Notes: generated by a model not told the origin, from the sequence alone. DNA of 51,395 nt from Streptococcus oralis (GCF_003943415.1 NZ_RJPK01000008.1:1-51395), one strand, 5' to 3'; shown: positions 21,159 through 30,036, counted from the stretch's first letter. Program-made: numbers and translations.

Positions 21159-21620
21159 ATGGATAAACCGATGTTGATTTTTAAACGCTTTGGGCACCAG
21201 GTTCACCTGATGGTGCAGAAAGAAGCCAAACGCTGTGGTATTGAATTTATGGGTGGACCGCAAGGGCAGGTCCTGAGATTTTTAGATCGTCGTGAGCAAG
21301 ACCAGGATCTGGTTTTGATTAAGGATATTGAACAAGAACTCAATGTCACCAAGTCCGTTGCTAGTAATTTAGTCAAGCGTATGGTACAAAATGGTTTGGT
21401 CGAGTTAGAGATCAGTCCAAGTGATAAACGAGCAAAATTTGTTCGTTTGACCGACAAATCACGATCTCAGATGAAGCCAATCAAGTCTTTCTTTGATCGA
21501 ATTGACCGTAGTCTACTTGATGGAATTTCTGAGGAAAAACTAGCTGTTTTTGAAGAAGTCATGGGTCGACTACAGGCTAATGTAGAGAAAATGGGAGGTA
21601 AGAATGAAGAAACTCGCTAA
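21159..21620 (+). CDS. MarR family transcriptional regulator
   Basis: This 153-residue winged-helix dimer has a helix-turn-helix at about residues 48-75 (IKDIEQELNVTKSVASNLVKRMVQNGLV) and the wing ISPSDKRAKFVRLT, where Asp-Lys-Arg is the usual MarR wing signature. It probably represses its own promoter through the palindromes at 21064-21133 and controls the two ABC exporter genes that follow. It overlaps the first of them by 17 nt, so all three are one operon. The inducing ligand is unknown. SD AGAAGGGAG precedes the ATG. Confidence 0.9.
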   Translation: MDKPMLIFKRFGHQVHLMVQKEAKRCGIEFMGGPQGQVLRFLDRREQDQDLVLIKDIEQELNVTKSVASNLVKRMVQNGLVELEISPSDKRAKFVRLTDKSRSQMKPIKSFFDRIDRSLLDGISEEKLAVFEEVMGRLQANVEKMGGKNEETR

Positions 21621-23373
21621 ACGTATCACAGGAAAAGAGTGGGGAATGATTCTCTTGACTGTCCTCTTTACCTGTTTATCGGTCTATCTAGAGTTAGAAG
21701 TACCGACTTACATTTCAGAAATTACAGAATTGATTGGAACTCCAGGTACGGATATGGGTGCACTTTGGTCACCAGCCATTAAGATGATAGGCTTGTCTCT
21801 ACTTGCTTTTCTGTCATCCGTTACTGTTGGATTTTTTGCCGCTCGCGTTGCAGCGTCTTACACAACTCATTTACGAAGCGATATTTTTCATCGTGTTCTA
21901 GATTTCTCGCAGACAGAGATTAAACGTTTTTCAATCCCAAGTCTCTTGACTCGGACGACTAATGATATCACACAGGTTCAGATGCTTTTTACCATGGGAC
22001 TCCAGGTGGTCACTCGTGGACCAATCATGGCTATCTGGGCCATTGGAAAAATCCTTGGGAAATCGGAATACTGGCTCTGGGCAGTAGTGGTGGCTGTTAT
22101 TGTCAATGTTCTGATGACCACTGTTCTCATGACTCTGGCCTTTCCAAAACAATCGGTCATCCAAAAATTGACAGATAAACTCAATAGCATCACTCGTGAA
22201 AGTTTGACTGGGATTCGAGTTGTTCGTGCATACAATGCGGAAGATTACCAAGATAAGAAATTTGAAGCAGCCAACGATGAGGTAACACGTCTCAATCTCT
22301 TTGTCAATCGTTTGATGGCCATTATGAATCCCATTATGATGGCGATTTCTAGTGGCTTGAGTCTAGCCATTTACTGGATTGGTGCCTATATCATCAACGA
22401 TGCAAGTTTGACAGAACGTCTACCACTCTTTAGTGATATGGTGGTCTTCATGTCCTATGCTATGCAGGTCGTGATGGGCTTCCTTCTCATGGGAGCGCTC
22501 TTTATCGTTCTTCCTCGTACCTTGGTTTCGGCAGGACGTATCAATCAAGTATTGGATTTGCATTCTTCTATTGAAAATCCTAGTCATGCACAGACAGCGG
22601 ATCCTTCAGTTCAAGGACAAGTGGAATTCCGTGATGTGACTTTCCGCTACTCTAAAAACTCAGAAGCAGTCGTGGAACATGTCACTTTCAAAGCAGAAGC
22701 GGGTCAAACCGTAGCCTTTATCGGATCGACTGGATCAGGTAAGTCTACGCTTGTCAACCTCTTGCCACGTTTTTACGACGTTTCAGATGGACAAATCCTA
22801 GTGGACGGAGTTAATGTGCAAGATTACGACTTGGAAGATTTGCGCAATAAGGTCGGCTATATTCCACAAAAAGCTGTACTCTTTTCTGGAGATGTCAAGG
22901 GGAACTTGGACTTTGGTAAGAGCAAAGAAACTCCTCTAAGCGAAGCTGCTATGTGGCAAGCTCTTGAATTGGCCCAGTCTAAAGCATTTATCGAGGACAA
23001 GGAAGCAGGTCTTGCATCAGAAGTGGCTCAAGGCGGAACCAACTTCTCAGGAGGTCAAAGACAGCGTTTGGCCATTGCGCGTGCCTTGGCTCGTAAGCCA
23101 GAAATCCTCATTTTTGATGACTCTTTCTCAGCCTTGGACTACAAGACAGATCGTGTCCTGCGCCAAGAGCTAGCTGAGAAAACAAAATCCATGACCAAGC
23201 TCATCGTAGCGCAGCGGATTTCTACTATTATGGATGCAGACTTGATCTTAGTATTGGATCAAGGAAAAGTCGTGGGACAAGGCACCCACAAGGAACTTCT
23301 AGCTACCAACGAAGTCTACCAAGAAATTGCCTACTCACAACTATCGAAGGAGGAATTGGAACATGGAAAATAA
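21604..23373 (+). CDS. ABC exporter half-transporter, subunit 1 (degenerate Walker B)
   Basis: This 589-residue protein has an N-terminal six-helix exporter domain (about 15-310) and a nucleotide-binding domain (about 335-575). Walker A is GSTGSGKST, the signature is FSGGQRQR and Walker B is ILIFDDSFSALD. The catalytic Glu after Walker B is Asp here, which is the mark of the degenerate subunit of heterodimeric exporters such as BmrCD or PatAB. It is coupled to marR (17-nt overlap) and to subunit 2 (11-nt overlap). It probably exports drugs or lipids; the substrate cannot be read from sequence. Confidence 0.92.
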   Translation: MKKLAKRITGKEWGMILLTVLFTCLSVYLELEVPTYISEITELIGTPGTDMGALWSPAIKMIGLSLLAFLSSVTVGFFAARVAASYTTHLRSDIFHRVLDFSQTEIKRFSIPSLLTRTTNDITQVQMLFTMGLQVVTRGPIMAIWAIGKILGKSEYWLWAVVVAVIVNVLMTTVLMTLAFPKQSVIQKLTDKLNSITRESLTGIRVVRAYNAEDYQDKKFEAANDEVTRLNLFVNRLMAIMNPIMMAISSGLSLAIYWIGAYIINDASLTERLPLFSDMVVFMSYAMQVVMGFLLMGALFIVLPRTLVSAGRINQVLDLHSSIENPSHAQTADPSVQGQVEFRDVTFRYSKNSEAVVEHVTFKAEAGQTVAFIGSTGSGKSTLVNLLPRFYDVSDGQILVDGVNVQDYDLEDLRNKVGYIPQKAVLFSGDVKGNLDFGKSKETPLSEAAMWQALELAQSKAFIEDKEAGLASEVAQGGTNFSGGQRQRLAIARALARKPEILIFDDSFSALDYKTDRVLRQELAEKTKSMTKLIVAQRISTIMDADLILVLDQGKVVGQGTHKELLATNEVYQEIAYSQLSKEELEHGK

Positions 23374-25123
23374 AAAAGTGTCGGTCTGGAAACAGTGCAA
23401 ACCCTATATGGCAGGCCTCCAACTCCCTCTCCTAATAGCAGTTGTGGCTGCAATCATTTCAAGCATCATTACCGTTTATGGGCCAACTAAGATTAAGGAA
23501 ATTACTAACTTGATTTCGGATGGCTTGATGACAGGAATTGATTTAGAGGCTGTTTCAAGTATTGCTAGCTTTTTAGTGATTCTCTATGTATTTGGCGCCA
23601 TCCTTAACTATACACAGGCCTATATCTTTTCAACGAGCATTCAGCATTTTTCAAAACGCTTGCGGACAGCAATCGCTGAAAAGATTAATCGTTTACCACT
23701 TGGCTATTTTGATCGTCATTCTCAAGGGGACACCCTTTCTCGCGTTACCAATGACGTTGATACGGCGGCTCAGTCACTCAATCAAAGTCTAGGGACAGTT
23801 CTTTCAGCTAGCTTCTTGTTGATTGCTGTCTTGGTGACCATGTTTGGGATGAACTGGATTTTGGCATTGGTAACCGTTGTATCAACCCTTGTTGGTTTTG
23901 CGGCGGTTTCCGTAATCATGGCCAAGTCACAGGGTTATTTTAAAGCTCAACAAAATAATCTAGCAGCCGTCAATGGTTATGTGGAGGAGATGTACTCTGG
24001 CCATAATGTAGTGACCAGCTACAACGCAGTGGACACCTCCAAAGCGAGATTTGCAGGTTTAAACCAAGACTTGCATGATAGTATCTGGAAATCTCAGTTT
24101 ATCTCTGGTATCATGATGCCAGCCATGTTCTTTGTTGGGAACTTTAGTTATGTCTTAGTCATCATCGTTGGGGCCGCGCTGGCGTTAGAAGGACATATCA
24201 CTATAGGGATTATTGTAGCCTTTATGGTTTACGTACGGACCTTCTCCCAACCTCTGTCACAGATTGCTCAAGGGATTACGAGCTTGCAACAAGCGAGTGC
24301 AGCCATGACTCGTGTATTAGAATTTCTAGCTGAAGCTGAGATGCAGGATGAATCTCATAAGGACAGACAATTGACCCATATGAAAGGGGAAGTGGTCTTT
24401 GATCACGTGTCGTTTGGATATACACCAGAGCGCACCATTATCCATGACTTTTCTGCGACAGCTCATGCAGGTCAGAAAGTCGCTATCGTTGGACCGACAG
24501 GAGCTGGTAAGACGACCATTGTCAACCTCTTGATGAAGTTCTATGAGATAGATAAGGGAAGTATCTGTATTGATGGTGTGGATACCAAGGACATGAAGCG
24601 TTCGGAAGTACACGATGCCTTTTCAATGGTCTTGCAGGACACTTGGCTCTTTGAAGGAACGATTCGAGAGAACCTGATCTATAATCAGACAGACATCAGT
24701 GATGAACGAATGATGGAAGCCAGCAAGGCTGTGGGAATCCACCACTTTATCATGACCTTGCCAGATGGCTATGATACTGTTTTGGATGACACCGTAACCT
24801 TGTCTGTTGGGCAGAAACAGCTCTTGACCATTGCTCGTGCCCTTCTTAAGGATGCACCGCTCTTGATTTTGGATGAAGCGACATCCTCAGTCGACACACG
24901 TACAGAGGAATTGATCCAAAAAGCCATGGACCGTTTGATGGAAGGTAGAACTTCCTTTGTCATTGCCCACCGCTTGTCAACTATCCGTAATGCAGACTTG
25001 ATCTTGGTCATGAAAGAAGGCAATATCATCGAACAAGGCAATCATGAGGAACTGATGGCACAAGGTGGCTTCTACGCTGACTTGTACAATAGTCAGTTCA
25101 CAGAAGACGAAGCAGAAGAATAA
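23363..25123 (+). CDS. ABC exporter half-transporter, subunit 2
   Basis: This 586-residue partner has six membrane helices (about 20-310) and a nucleotide-binding domain (about 340-580). Walker A is GPTGAGKTT and Walker B is LLILDEATSSVD with an intact Glu, but the signature is LSVGQ instead of LSGGQ. The start is ATG 23363 (MENKKVSVWKQ) behind AAGGAGG, overlapping subunit 1 by 11 nt. The altered signature pairs with the altered Walker B of subunit 1 in one composite ATP site, the pattern of asymmetric exporters. An intrinsic terminator follows. Confidence 0.92.
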   Translation: MENKKVSVWKQCKPYMAGLQLPLLIAVVAAIISSIITVYGPTKIKEITNLISDGLMTGIDLEAVSSIASFLVILYVFGAILNYTQAYIFSTSIQHFSKRLRTAIAEKINRLPLGYFDRHSQGDTLSRVTNDVDTAAQSLNQSLGTVLSASFLLIAVLVTMFGMNWILALVTVVSTLVGFAAVSVIMAKSQGYFKAQQNNLAAVNGYVEEMYSGHNVVTSYNAVDTSKARFAGLNQDLHDSIWKSQFISGIMMPAMFFVGNFSYVLVIIVGAALALEGHITIGIIVAFMVYVRTFSQPLSQIAQGITSLQQASAAMTRVLEFLAEAEMQDESHKDRQLTHMKGEVVFDHVSFGYTPERTIIHDFSATAHAGQKVAIVGPTGAGKTTIVNLLMKFYEIDKGSICIDGVDTKDMKRSEVHDAFSMVLQDTWLFEGTIRENLIYNQTDISDERMMEASKAVGIHHFIMTLPDGYDTVLDDTVTLSVGQKQLLTIARALLKDAPLLILDEATSSVDTRTEELIQKAMDRLMEGRTSFVIAHRLSTIRNADLILVMKEGNIIEQGNHEELMAQGGFYADLYNSQFTEDEAEE

Positions 25124-25128
25124 ATCAA

Positions 25129-25153
25129 AAGAAGGCTTGACGGCCTTCTTTTT
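25129..25153 (+). terminator. Terminator of the marR-ABC operon
   Basis: The 8-bp stem AAGAAGGC/GCCTTCTT has the loop TTGACG and is followed by TTTTT. The loop is also the -35 hexamer of the next promoter. Confidence 0.85.
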
Positions 25154-25165
25154 CTGCACTATACT
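25137..25165 (+). promoter_or_regulatory. Promoter of the PAP2 gene, nested in the terminator
   Basis: TTGACG (25137-25142), a 17-nt spacer and TATACT (25160-25165) form a near-consensus promoter whose -35 box is the terminator loop. The PAP2 start codon is 43 nt further on. Confidence 0.7.
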
Positions 25166-25207
25166 AGAAGACAAATGTCTCACCTGTAGGCAAAAACAAG
25201 GTAATGA

Positions 25208-25723
25208 ATGAGAAATTTAATGAAAAATTATCAAGAATGGTATCAAAACATCAGCTCCAGACTAATCAGTCATCCCACCCTTTTATTTCTGTTACGCAGT
25301 TTTAATCGCTTGATGACAGTCGCCATGCCCATGGTCTATCTGATCTTGCTAGCCACCACTTACCTGAAACTAGGACTTGGTCAGCAAGTTGGGGTTTATG
25401 TGCTTATTCCTGCATCAGGCTTTGTGATCTTGTCCCTGTTTCGTAAGAAGATCAACCACCCGCGACCTTACGAAACTTGGGACATCTGTCCCCTGCTTGA
25501 AAAAGATAGTTCGGGACAGTCGATGCCCAGTCGCCATGTCTTTTCGGCAACTATCATCTCCATGGCCTGTCTGCATGCTAGTCTACCTGTTGCCTTAGCA
25601 TGCTTGGTCTTTTCAGCTTTACTGGGACTGGTGAGGGTTTTAGGGGGTGTTCATTATCCCAAGGATGTCTTGGTTGGCTATGCTTGTGGTCTGGTGTGGG
25701 GATTCCTTTTCTTCCTATTCTGA
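25208..25723 (+). CDS. PAP2 family phosphatase (membrane)
   Basis: This 171-residue integral membrane protein carries all three phosphatidic-acid-phosphatase type 2 motifs: KKINHPRP (about residues 80-87), PSRHVFSA with the catalytic His (about 107-114), and VRVLGGVHYPKDVLVG (about 140-155) with the nucleophile His and supporting Asp. About five membrane segments are visible. Such proteins dephosphorylate lipid phosphates, often undecaprenyl pyrophosphate for carrier-lipid recycling, or phosphatidylglycerol phosphate. The exact substrate is not decided by sequence. It has its own promoter. Confidence 0.88.
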   Translation: MRNLMKNYQEWYQNISSRLISHPTLLFLLRSFNRLMTVAMPMVYLILLATTYLKLGLGQQVGVYVLIPASGFVILSLFRKKINHPRPYETWDICPLLEKDSSGQSMPSRHVFSATIISMACLHASLPVALACLVFSALLGLVRVLGGVHYPKDVLVGYACGLVWGFLFFLF

Positions 25724-25787
25724 TATGTAAGTCAAGCTAGTCTTACAACCACTTACTGCTTCAAACTGACCACTTGCTTTTTTGCCC

Positions 25788-25816
25788 TTGTATTCCTAAC
25801 TTAGCTTTGATATAGT
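25788..25816 (+). promoter_or_regulatory. Promoter of the LytTR/LiaF-like pair
   Basis: TTGTAT (25788-25793), a 17-nt spacer and TATAGT (25811-25816), with a TG one base before the -10, lie just ahead of an AAAGGAG ribosome-binding site. Confidence 0.7.
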
Positions 25817-25836
25817 AGAGTCAGAAAGGAGATGTG

Positions 25837-26283
25837 ATGAAGTTACGAATTGAGATTGACGGCAATTTAGAGGAGACTGAAATTGTCATCAAGACACCCA
25901 CTTTGACAGATGAAATTGCAGACTTGCAACGGCTCTTGCAAGAGTCAAAGGCTCCGAGGTTGACTTTTTACAAGGGGACAGGTGAATATTATCTAGACCT
26001 GTCAGAAATTCTCTTCTTTGAAACAGAAGGGAGTAAGATCTACGCTCATACCCAGAAGGAAGCCTATGAGGTTCGTCTCAAGCTCTATGAGTTGGAGTCC
26101 ATCCTGCCTCGCTATTTTAGTCGAGTGTCCAAGTCAACTATCACAAACATCCGTCAGATTTACTCAGTGGACAAGTCCTTCTCAGGAACTGGCACCATTT
26201 CCTTTTATCAGACCCACAAGGAGGTTCATGTCTCACGGCATTACCAATCCCTCCTAAAAGAAAATCTAAGAAACATGAGGTAA
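25837..26283 (+). CDS. LytTR-domain DNA-binding protein
   Basis: This 148-residue protein lacks a receiver domain. The first 45 residues are a variable segment and the rest is a LytTR DNA-binding domain: YYLDLSEILFFETEGSKIYA, YEVRLKLYELESILP, and FSRVSKSTITNIRQI then VSRHYQ near the end. Single-domain LytTR proteins usually act as regulators paired with a neighbouring membrane protein, which fits the next gene 5 nt downstream. I chose ATG 25837 over the adjacent GTG 25834 because of spacing to AAAGGAG. The target genes are unknown; autoregulation is likely by analogy. Confidence 0.88.
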   Translation: MKLRIEIDGNLEETEIVIKTPTLTDEIADLQRLLQESKAPRLTFYKGTGEYYLDLSEILFFETEGSKIYAHTQKEAYEVRLKLYELESILPRYFSRVSKSTITNIRQIYSVDKSFSGTGTISFYQTHKEVHVSRHYQSLLKENLRNMR

Positions 26284-26288
26284 AAGAC

Positions 26289-26963
26289 ATGAAAAAGAAA
26301 GCATTTGGTATTGTTTTATTGGTTTTAGCAGCTTGGATCCTGCTGCAAGGAAATTTTGGCATTCCTTCTTTGGATGGCAAGATATGGCCCTTGATCGGTA
26401 TTGTCTTTTTTGCCTACCAGTCAGTTGAAGCTTTGCTTCGTCGTCACCTGACATCGGCAGTTTTTACGGCTCTAGTAGCCCTAATGATTGCAAATCATTT
26501 TTATAACATTTTGCCTATCCCAAATCAGTCTTTATTTTGGGCTAGCATCTTAGCAGTGCTAGGTGTCGGCTACCTCACTCACTCAAGTAAGTTTTGGTAT
26601 GGGAAAAAATGGTGGTATAACGGTGAGCGAACAGTCATCACGGATAAGGAAGTCGCTTTTGGTAGTGGAACCTTTTATAAACAAGATCAAGATCTTGTAG
26701 ATGACCAAGTGGAAGTCGCTTTTGGTGACGCAAAAATCTACTATGATAACGCAGAGATGTTAGGTGATTTTGCCACTCTGAATATCGAAGTGGCTTTTGG
26801 TAATGCAACTGTCTATGTTCCACAACACTGGCGTGTCGATTTGAAAGTAGAAACCTCCTTTGGTGCAGCCAAGGCAGACGCTCCTGTAGCACCAACAAAC
26901 AAAACCTTAATTATCCGTGGAGAAGTCGCTTTTGGTAAACTTGGTGTTGTTTACGTTAAATAA
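26289..26963 (+). CDS. LiaF-like membrane protein with repeated EVAFG units
   Basis: This 224-residue protein has about four short membrane helices in residues 1-100, then a soluble domain (about 112-224) of the type found in LiaF and other cell-wall-antibiotic response proteins. The domain carries five similar units: KEVAFGSGTFY, VEVAFGDAKIY, IEVAFGNATVY, VETSFGAAK and GEVAFGKLGVV, which look like rungs of a right-handed beta-helix. It forms a pair with the LytTR regulator and may hold it or a sensor at the membrane. That role is inferred from LiaF, not shown here. Confidence 0.82.
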   Translation: MKKKAFGIVLLVLAAWILLQGNFGIPSLDGKIWPLIGIVFFAYQSVEALLRRHLTSAVFTALVALMIANHFYNILPIPNQSLFWASILAVLGVGYLTHSSKFWYGKKWWYNGERTVITDKEVAFGSGTFYKQDQDLVDDQVEVAFGDAKIYYDNAEMLGDFATLNIEVAFGNATVYVPQHWRVDLKVETSFGAAKADAPVAPTNKTLIIRGEVAFGKLGVVYVK

Positions 26964-26982
26964 AAAAAGTCTCCTAATTTCC

Positions 26983-27011
26983 TTGCCAAAATAGAGAAAG
27001 TGTGATAACAT
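26983..27011 (+). promoter_or_regulatory. rpmB promoter
   Basis: TTGCCA (26983-26988), a 17-nt spacer and TAACAT (27006-27011) with an extended TGA just before it. The leader to rpmB is about 50 nt and ends in TAGGAGGAAAA. Confidence 0.65.
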
Positions 27012-27069
27012 AGTACGGTATGTGGTGCTAGCACATCCGCTATATTAGATCTAATAGGAGGAAAACATA

Positions 27070-27258
27070 ATGGCTAAAGTATGTTACTTTACAGGTCGTA
27101 AGACTGTATCAGGAAACAACCGTTCACACGCGATGAACCAAACAAAACGTGCCGTAAAACCAAACCTTCAAAAAGTTACTGTTCTTATCGATGGTAAACC
27201 TAAAAAAGTTTGGGCTTCAGCTCGTGCTTTGAAATCAGGTAAAGTTGAACGCGTTTAA
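27070..27258 (+). CDS. rpmB: 50S ribosomal protein L28
   Basis: This 62-residue basic protein begins [24 protein letters not shown] and ends [13 protein letters not shown], the full-length L28 family sequence. The N-terminus keeps a single Cys and lacks the four-Cys zinc motif of some L28 paralogs. It is a single gene with a strong AGGAGGAAAA ribosome-binding site and its own terminator, in the usual neighbourhood ahead of the Asp23-fakA genes. Confidence 0.97.
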   Translation: MAKVCYFTGRKTVSGNNRSHAMNQTKRAVKPNLQKVTVLIDGKPKKVWASARALKSGKVERV

Positions 27259-27266
27259 TAAAAATG

Positions 27267-27290
27267 AAAAGACCTAACTGGTCTTTTTCT
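27267..27290 (+). terminator. rpmB terminator
   Basis: The stem AAAAGACC/GGTCTTTT with a TAACT loop is followed by a T-rich stretch. Confidence 0.85.
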
Positions 27291-27353
27291 TTTGCTCTAT
27301 AGATAAAACCATTTGAAAAATAGAGTAAATATCCGCCAATACAGCATTCTGCT

Positions 27354-27382
27354 TTTACACTTGGGATGAAATATGATAAAAT
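27354..27382 (+). promoter_or_regulatory. Promoter of the Asp23-fakA unit
   Basis: TTTACA (27354-27359), a 17-nt spacer and TAAAAT (27377-27382) preceded by TGA. Confidence 0.65.
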
Positions 27383-27410
27383 AAAGTATCAACTAGTTGA
27401 GGTAAAAAAA

Positions 27411-27776
27411 ATGACTATAAAAATTAATACAAAAGATGGTCAAATCGAACTAACAGATGAAGTGATTGCAACCGTTGTAGGCGGTGCAGCAACTGAGATT
27501 TTTGGTGTGGTCGGTATGGCTAGCAAAAATACCCTCAAAGATAATTTCCAAGCCCTCCTTGGTAAGGAAAATTATGCAAAAGGTGTTGTCGTAAAAGCAG
27601 CCGAAGATGGCAGTATTGCAGTTGATGTTTATACCGTGTTGAGCTACGGAACAAAGATTAGTGAAGTCTCAAAAAACATCCAAGAGCGTGTTCGTTTTAG
27701 TTTGGAAAACCAACTAGGAATCACCGCTCAGACTGTGAATGTCTACATTCAAAATATCAAAGTTGTAGGAGAATAA
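27411..27776 (+). CDS. Asp23/Gls24 family envelope stress protein
   Basis: This 121-residue Asp23/Gls24-domain protein starts at ATG 27411 (MTIKINTKDGQIELTDEVI) behind GAGGT. The longer open frame upstream overlaps the promoter. Family hallmarks are VIATVVGGAATEIFGVVGMAS near the N-terminus and the terminal VNVYIQNIKVV strand. Members cluster with fakA in Firmicutes (YloU type) and are thought to be membrane- or envelope-associated. It is separated by 2 nt from fakA, so the two are coexpressed. Confidence 0.9.
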   Translation: MTIKINTKDGQIELTDEVIATVVGGAATEIFGVVGMASKNTLKDNFQALLGKENYAKGVVVKAAEDGSIAVDVYTVLSYGTKISEVSKNIQERVRFSLENQLGITAQTVNVYIQNIKVVGE

Positions 27777-27778
27777 TC

Positions 27779-29446
27779 GTGTCAAAAATTACTACCAGTT
27801 TATTCCAAGAGATGGTGCAAGCTGCATCAACTCGTTTGAATAAGCAAGCAGAATATGTCAATTCATTGAACGTCTTTCCAGTTCCAGATGGAGATACTGG
27901 GACAAACATGGGAATGACCATTGAAAATGGTGCCAAAGAAGTAGCAGACAAGCCAGCTTCTACAGTCGGAGAAGTGGCTAGCATTCTTGCTAAGGGGCTC
28001 TTGATGGGTGCGCGTGGAAACTCAGGAGTTATCACGTCTCAACTTTTCCGTGGATTCTCCCAAGCTATCAAAGATAAAGACGAGTTAACAGGTCAAGACT
28101 TGGCTCTTGCTTTCCAATCTGGTGTCGAAGTAGCTTATAAAGCAGTTATGAAACCAGTTGAGGGAACTATTTTGACAGTTTCTCGTGGTGCGGCCATTGG
28201 GGCCAAGAAAAAGGCTGAGCAAACAGATGATGCTGTTGAGGTCATGCGAGCAGCCTTGGAAGGTGCTAAGAGAGCTCTGGCTAAGACTCCGGAAATGCTT
28301 CCAGTTCTTAAGGAAGTTGGTGTGGTAGACTCAGGCGGTCAAGGTTTGGTCTTCATCTACGAAGGATTCCTTTCAGCTCTTACTGGTGAATACAGTGCTT
28401 CAGAAGACTTTGTAGCGACCCCTGCCAACATGAGTGAAATGATCAATGCAGAGCACCACAAGTCTGTAGCAGGTCATGTGGCAACTGAGGATATTACCTT
28501 CGGTTACTGTACGGAGATCATGGTAGCTCTCAAACAAGGCCCAACTTATGCCAAAGATTTTGATTATGATGAATTCCGTAACTACTTGAATGAACTTGGG
28601 GACTCGCTCCTTGTTGTCAACGATGATGAGATTGTCAAAGTTCACGTCCATACCGAAGATCCAGGTCTTGTCATGCAAGAAGGGCTTAAATATGGTAGCT
28701 TGGTCAAGGTTAAAGTGGACAACATGCGCAACCAACACGAAGCACAAGTTGAAAAAGAAGCAGCACAAGTCGGCAAGCCAGCTGAAGAGAAGGAGTATGC
28801 CCTTATCGCAGTAGTAGCTGGTCAAGGATTGGCAGATATCTTCCGTGCCCAAGGTGTGGATTATGTCATCGAAGGCGGGCAGACGATGAACCCTTCAACA
28901 GAGGACTTTATCAAGGCTGTTGAGCAAGTCAATGCTCGCAACATTATCTTCTTACCAAACAACAAAAATATCTTTATGGCAGCTCAGTCTGCGGCTGAAG
29001 TGCTTGAACAACCTGCTGTTGTGGTAGAAGCGCGTACAATTCCTCAAGGGTTGACCAGTCTTCTTGCCTTTGATCCTAGCAAGTCTATCGAGGAAAACCA
29101 AGAACGCATGACTGCAGCCCTTGGTGATGTCGTAAGCGGTAGTGTAACGACTGCCGTTCGTGACACAACTATCGATGGCTTGGAAATCCATGAAAATGAC
29201 AATCTTGGTATGGTGGATGGGAAAATCCTTGTGTCGAATCCTGACATGCACCAAACCTTGACTGAAACTTTGAAACACATGTTGGACGAAGATAGTGAAA
29301 TCGTGACTTTCTATGTCGGTGAAGACGGAAGCGAAGAACTTGCCAATGAAATTGCCCAAGAAATCGCAGAAGAATTTGAAGATGTTGAAGTAGAAATTCA
29401 CCAAGGTCAACAACCTGTATATCCATATCTTTTCAGTGTGGAGTAG
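27779..29446 (+). CDS. fakA: Fatty acid kinase catalytic subunit FakA (DhaL/YloV family)
   Basis: FakA phosphorylates exogenous fatty acids bound to FakB, feeding phospholipid synthesis. The 555-residue protein starts at GTG 27779 after GTAGGAGAA. Its N-terminal DhaL-type ATP-binding domain (about 1-205) has NVFPVPDGDTGTNMGMT with the Mg-binding aspartates and GARGNSGVITSQ. A middle domain follows, and the C-terminal DegV-like region (about 320-555) includes IIFLPNNKNIFMAAQSAAE. The full length is normal. The same operon holds an Asp23 protein before it and a lipoprotein after it. Confidence 0.93.
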   Translation: MSKITTSLFQEMVQAASTRLNKQAEYVNSLNVFPVPDGDTGTNMGMTIENGAKEVADKPASTVGEVASILAKGLLMGARGNSGVITSQLFRGFSQAIKDKDELTGQDLALAFQSGVEVAYKAVMKPVEGTILTVSRGAAIGAKKKAEQTDDAVEVMRAALEGAKRALAKTPEMLPVLKEVGVVDSGGQGLVFIYEGFLSALTGEYSASEDFVATPANMSEMINAEHHKSVAGHVATEDITFGYCTEIMVALKQGPTYAKDFDYDEFRNYLNELGDSLLVVNDDEIVKVHVHTEDPGLVMQEGLKYGSLVKVKVDNMRNQHEAQVEKEAAQVGKPAEEKEYALIAVVAGQGLADIFRAQGVDYVIEGGQTMNPSTEDFIKAVEQVNARNIIFLPNNKNIFMAAQSAAEVLEQPAVVVEARTIPQGLTSLLAFDPSKSIEENQERMTAALGDVVSGSVTTAVRDTTIDGLEIHENDNLGMVDGKILVSNPDMHQTLTETLKHMLDEDSEIVTFYVGEDGSEELANEIAQEIAEEFEDVEVEIHQGQQPVYPYLFSVE

Positions 29447-29453
29447 GAGATTT

Positions 29454-30023
29454 ATGAAGAAAGTTTTAGGATTGATTTTTGTAGCGTTACTTGCTCTTGC
29501 TGGCTGTGGTCAAACCAACACCGCAACAACAGAGTCAAGTAGTACAGCAAGTTCGGTTGATTCATCTAGTCAGGCCAGTCAGGTAAAAGAAGAAATCAAG
29601 GAAACGACCAAAGTCTTTGTAGGAAAAGTCGCAGATACCAACGCTCGTATAACGGTTGTTTACACAGATGTTGTTAAACAATTTACGATGGAACTGATGG
29701 GTGATTTTGGAAATGAAATTCCTGCCGAAGTGAGTGTAGAGGAATTGCAAGCTCTTCTGCGTGGGGAAATGGCTACTAGTCCAGAATATTTAGAAATTAA
29801 AGATGAGCCAGGGGTTTCTATGGAGTATTTTGTCACAGAAGATAAAAACTGGAAAGGGATACTTAGTCTTGATTTTGAAAAGGCAAATGTAGATAAGATT
29901 GAAAATACTTATTATTTTAAGGATCTCCTGGAGGATGTAGAAGATTTTAAAAAACCTAATATTTTCATCGCTGGATTAAAAGTTGAAGGTTTCACAGAAG
30001 AGAGTACAACCTCTGCTGTATAA
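29454..30023 (+). CDS. Secreted lipoprotein of unknown function
   Basis: This 189-residue protein begins with a lipoprotein signal peptide (MKKVLGLIFVALLALAGC) with lipobox LALAG-Cys19. A Ser/Thr/Gln-rich linker (about 20-50) follows, then one small acidic domain (about 55-180). It should be anchored to the outer face of the membrane. I recognise no catalytic motif. The start is ATG 29454 behind TAGGAGA, 7 nt after fakA, so it belongs to that operon. A terminator follows. Confidence 0.8.
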   Translation: MKKVLGLIFVALLALAGCGQTNTATTESSSTASSVDSSSQASQVKEEIKETTKVFVGKVADTNARITVVYTDVVKQFTMELMGDFGNEIPAEVSVEELQALLRGEMATSPEYLEIKDEPGVSMEYFVTEDKNWKGILSLDFEKANVDKIENTYYFKDLLEDVEDFKKPNIFIAGLKVEGFTEESTTSAV

Positions 30024-30036
30024 AAATATCGTTGAA

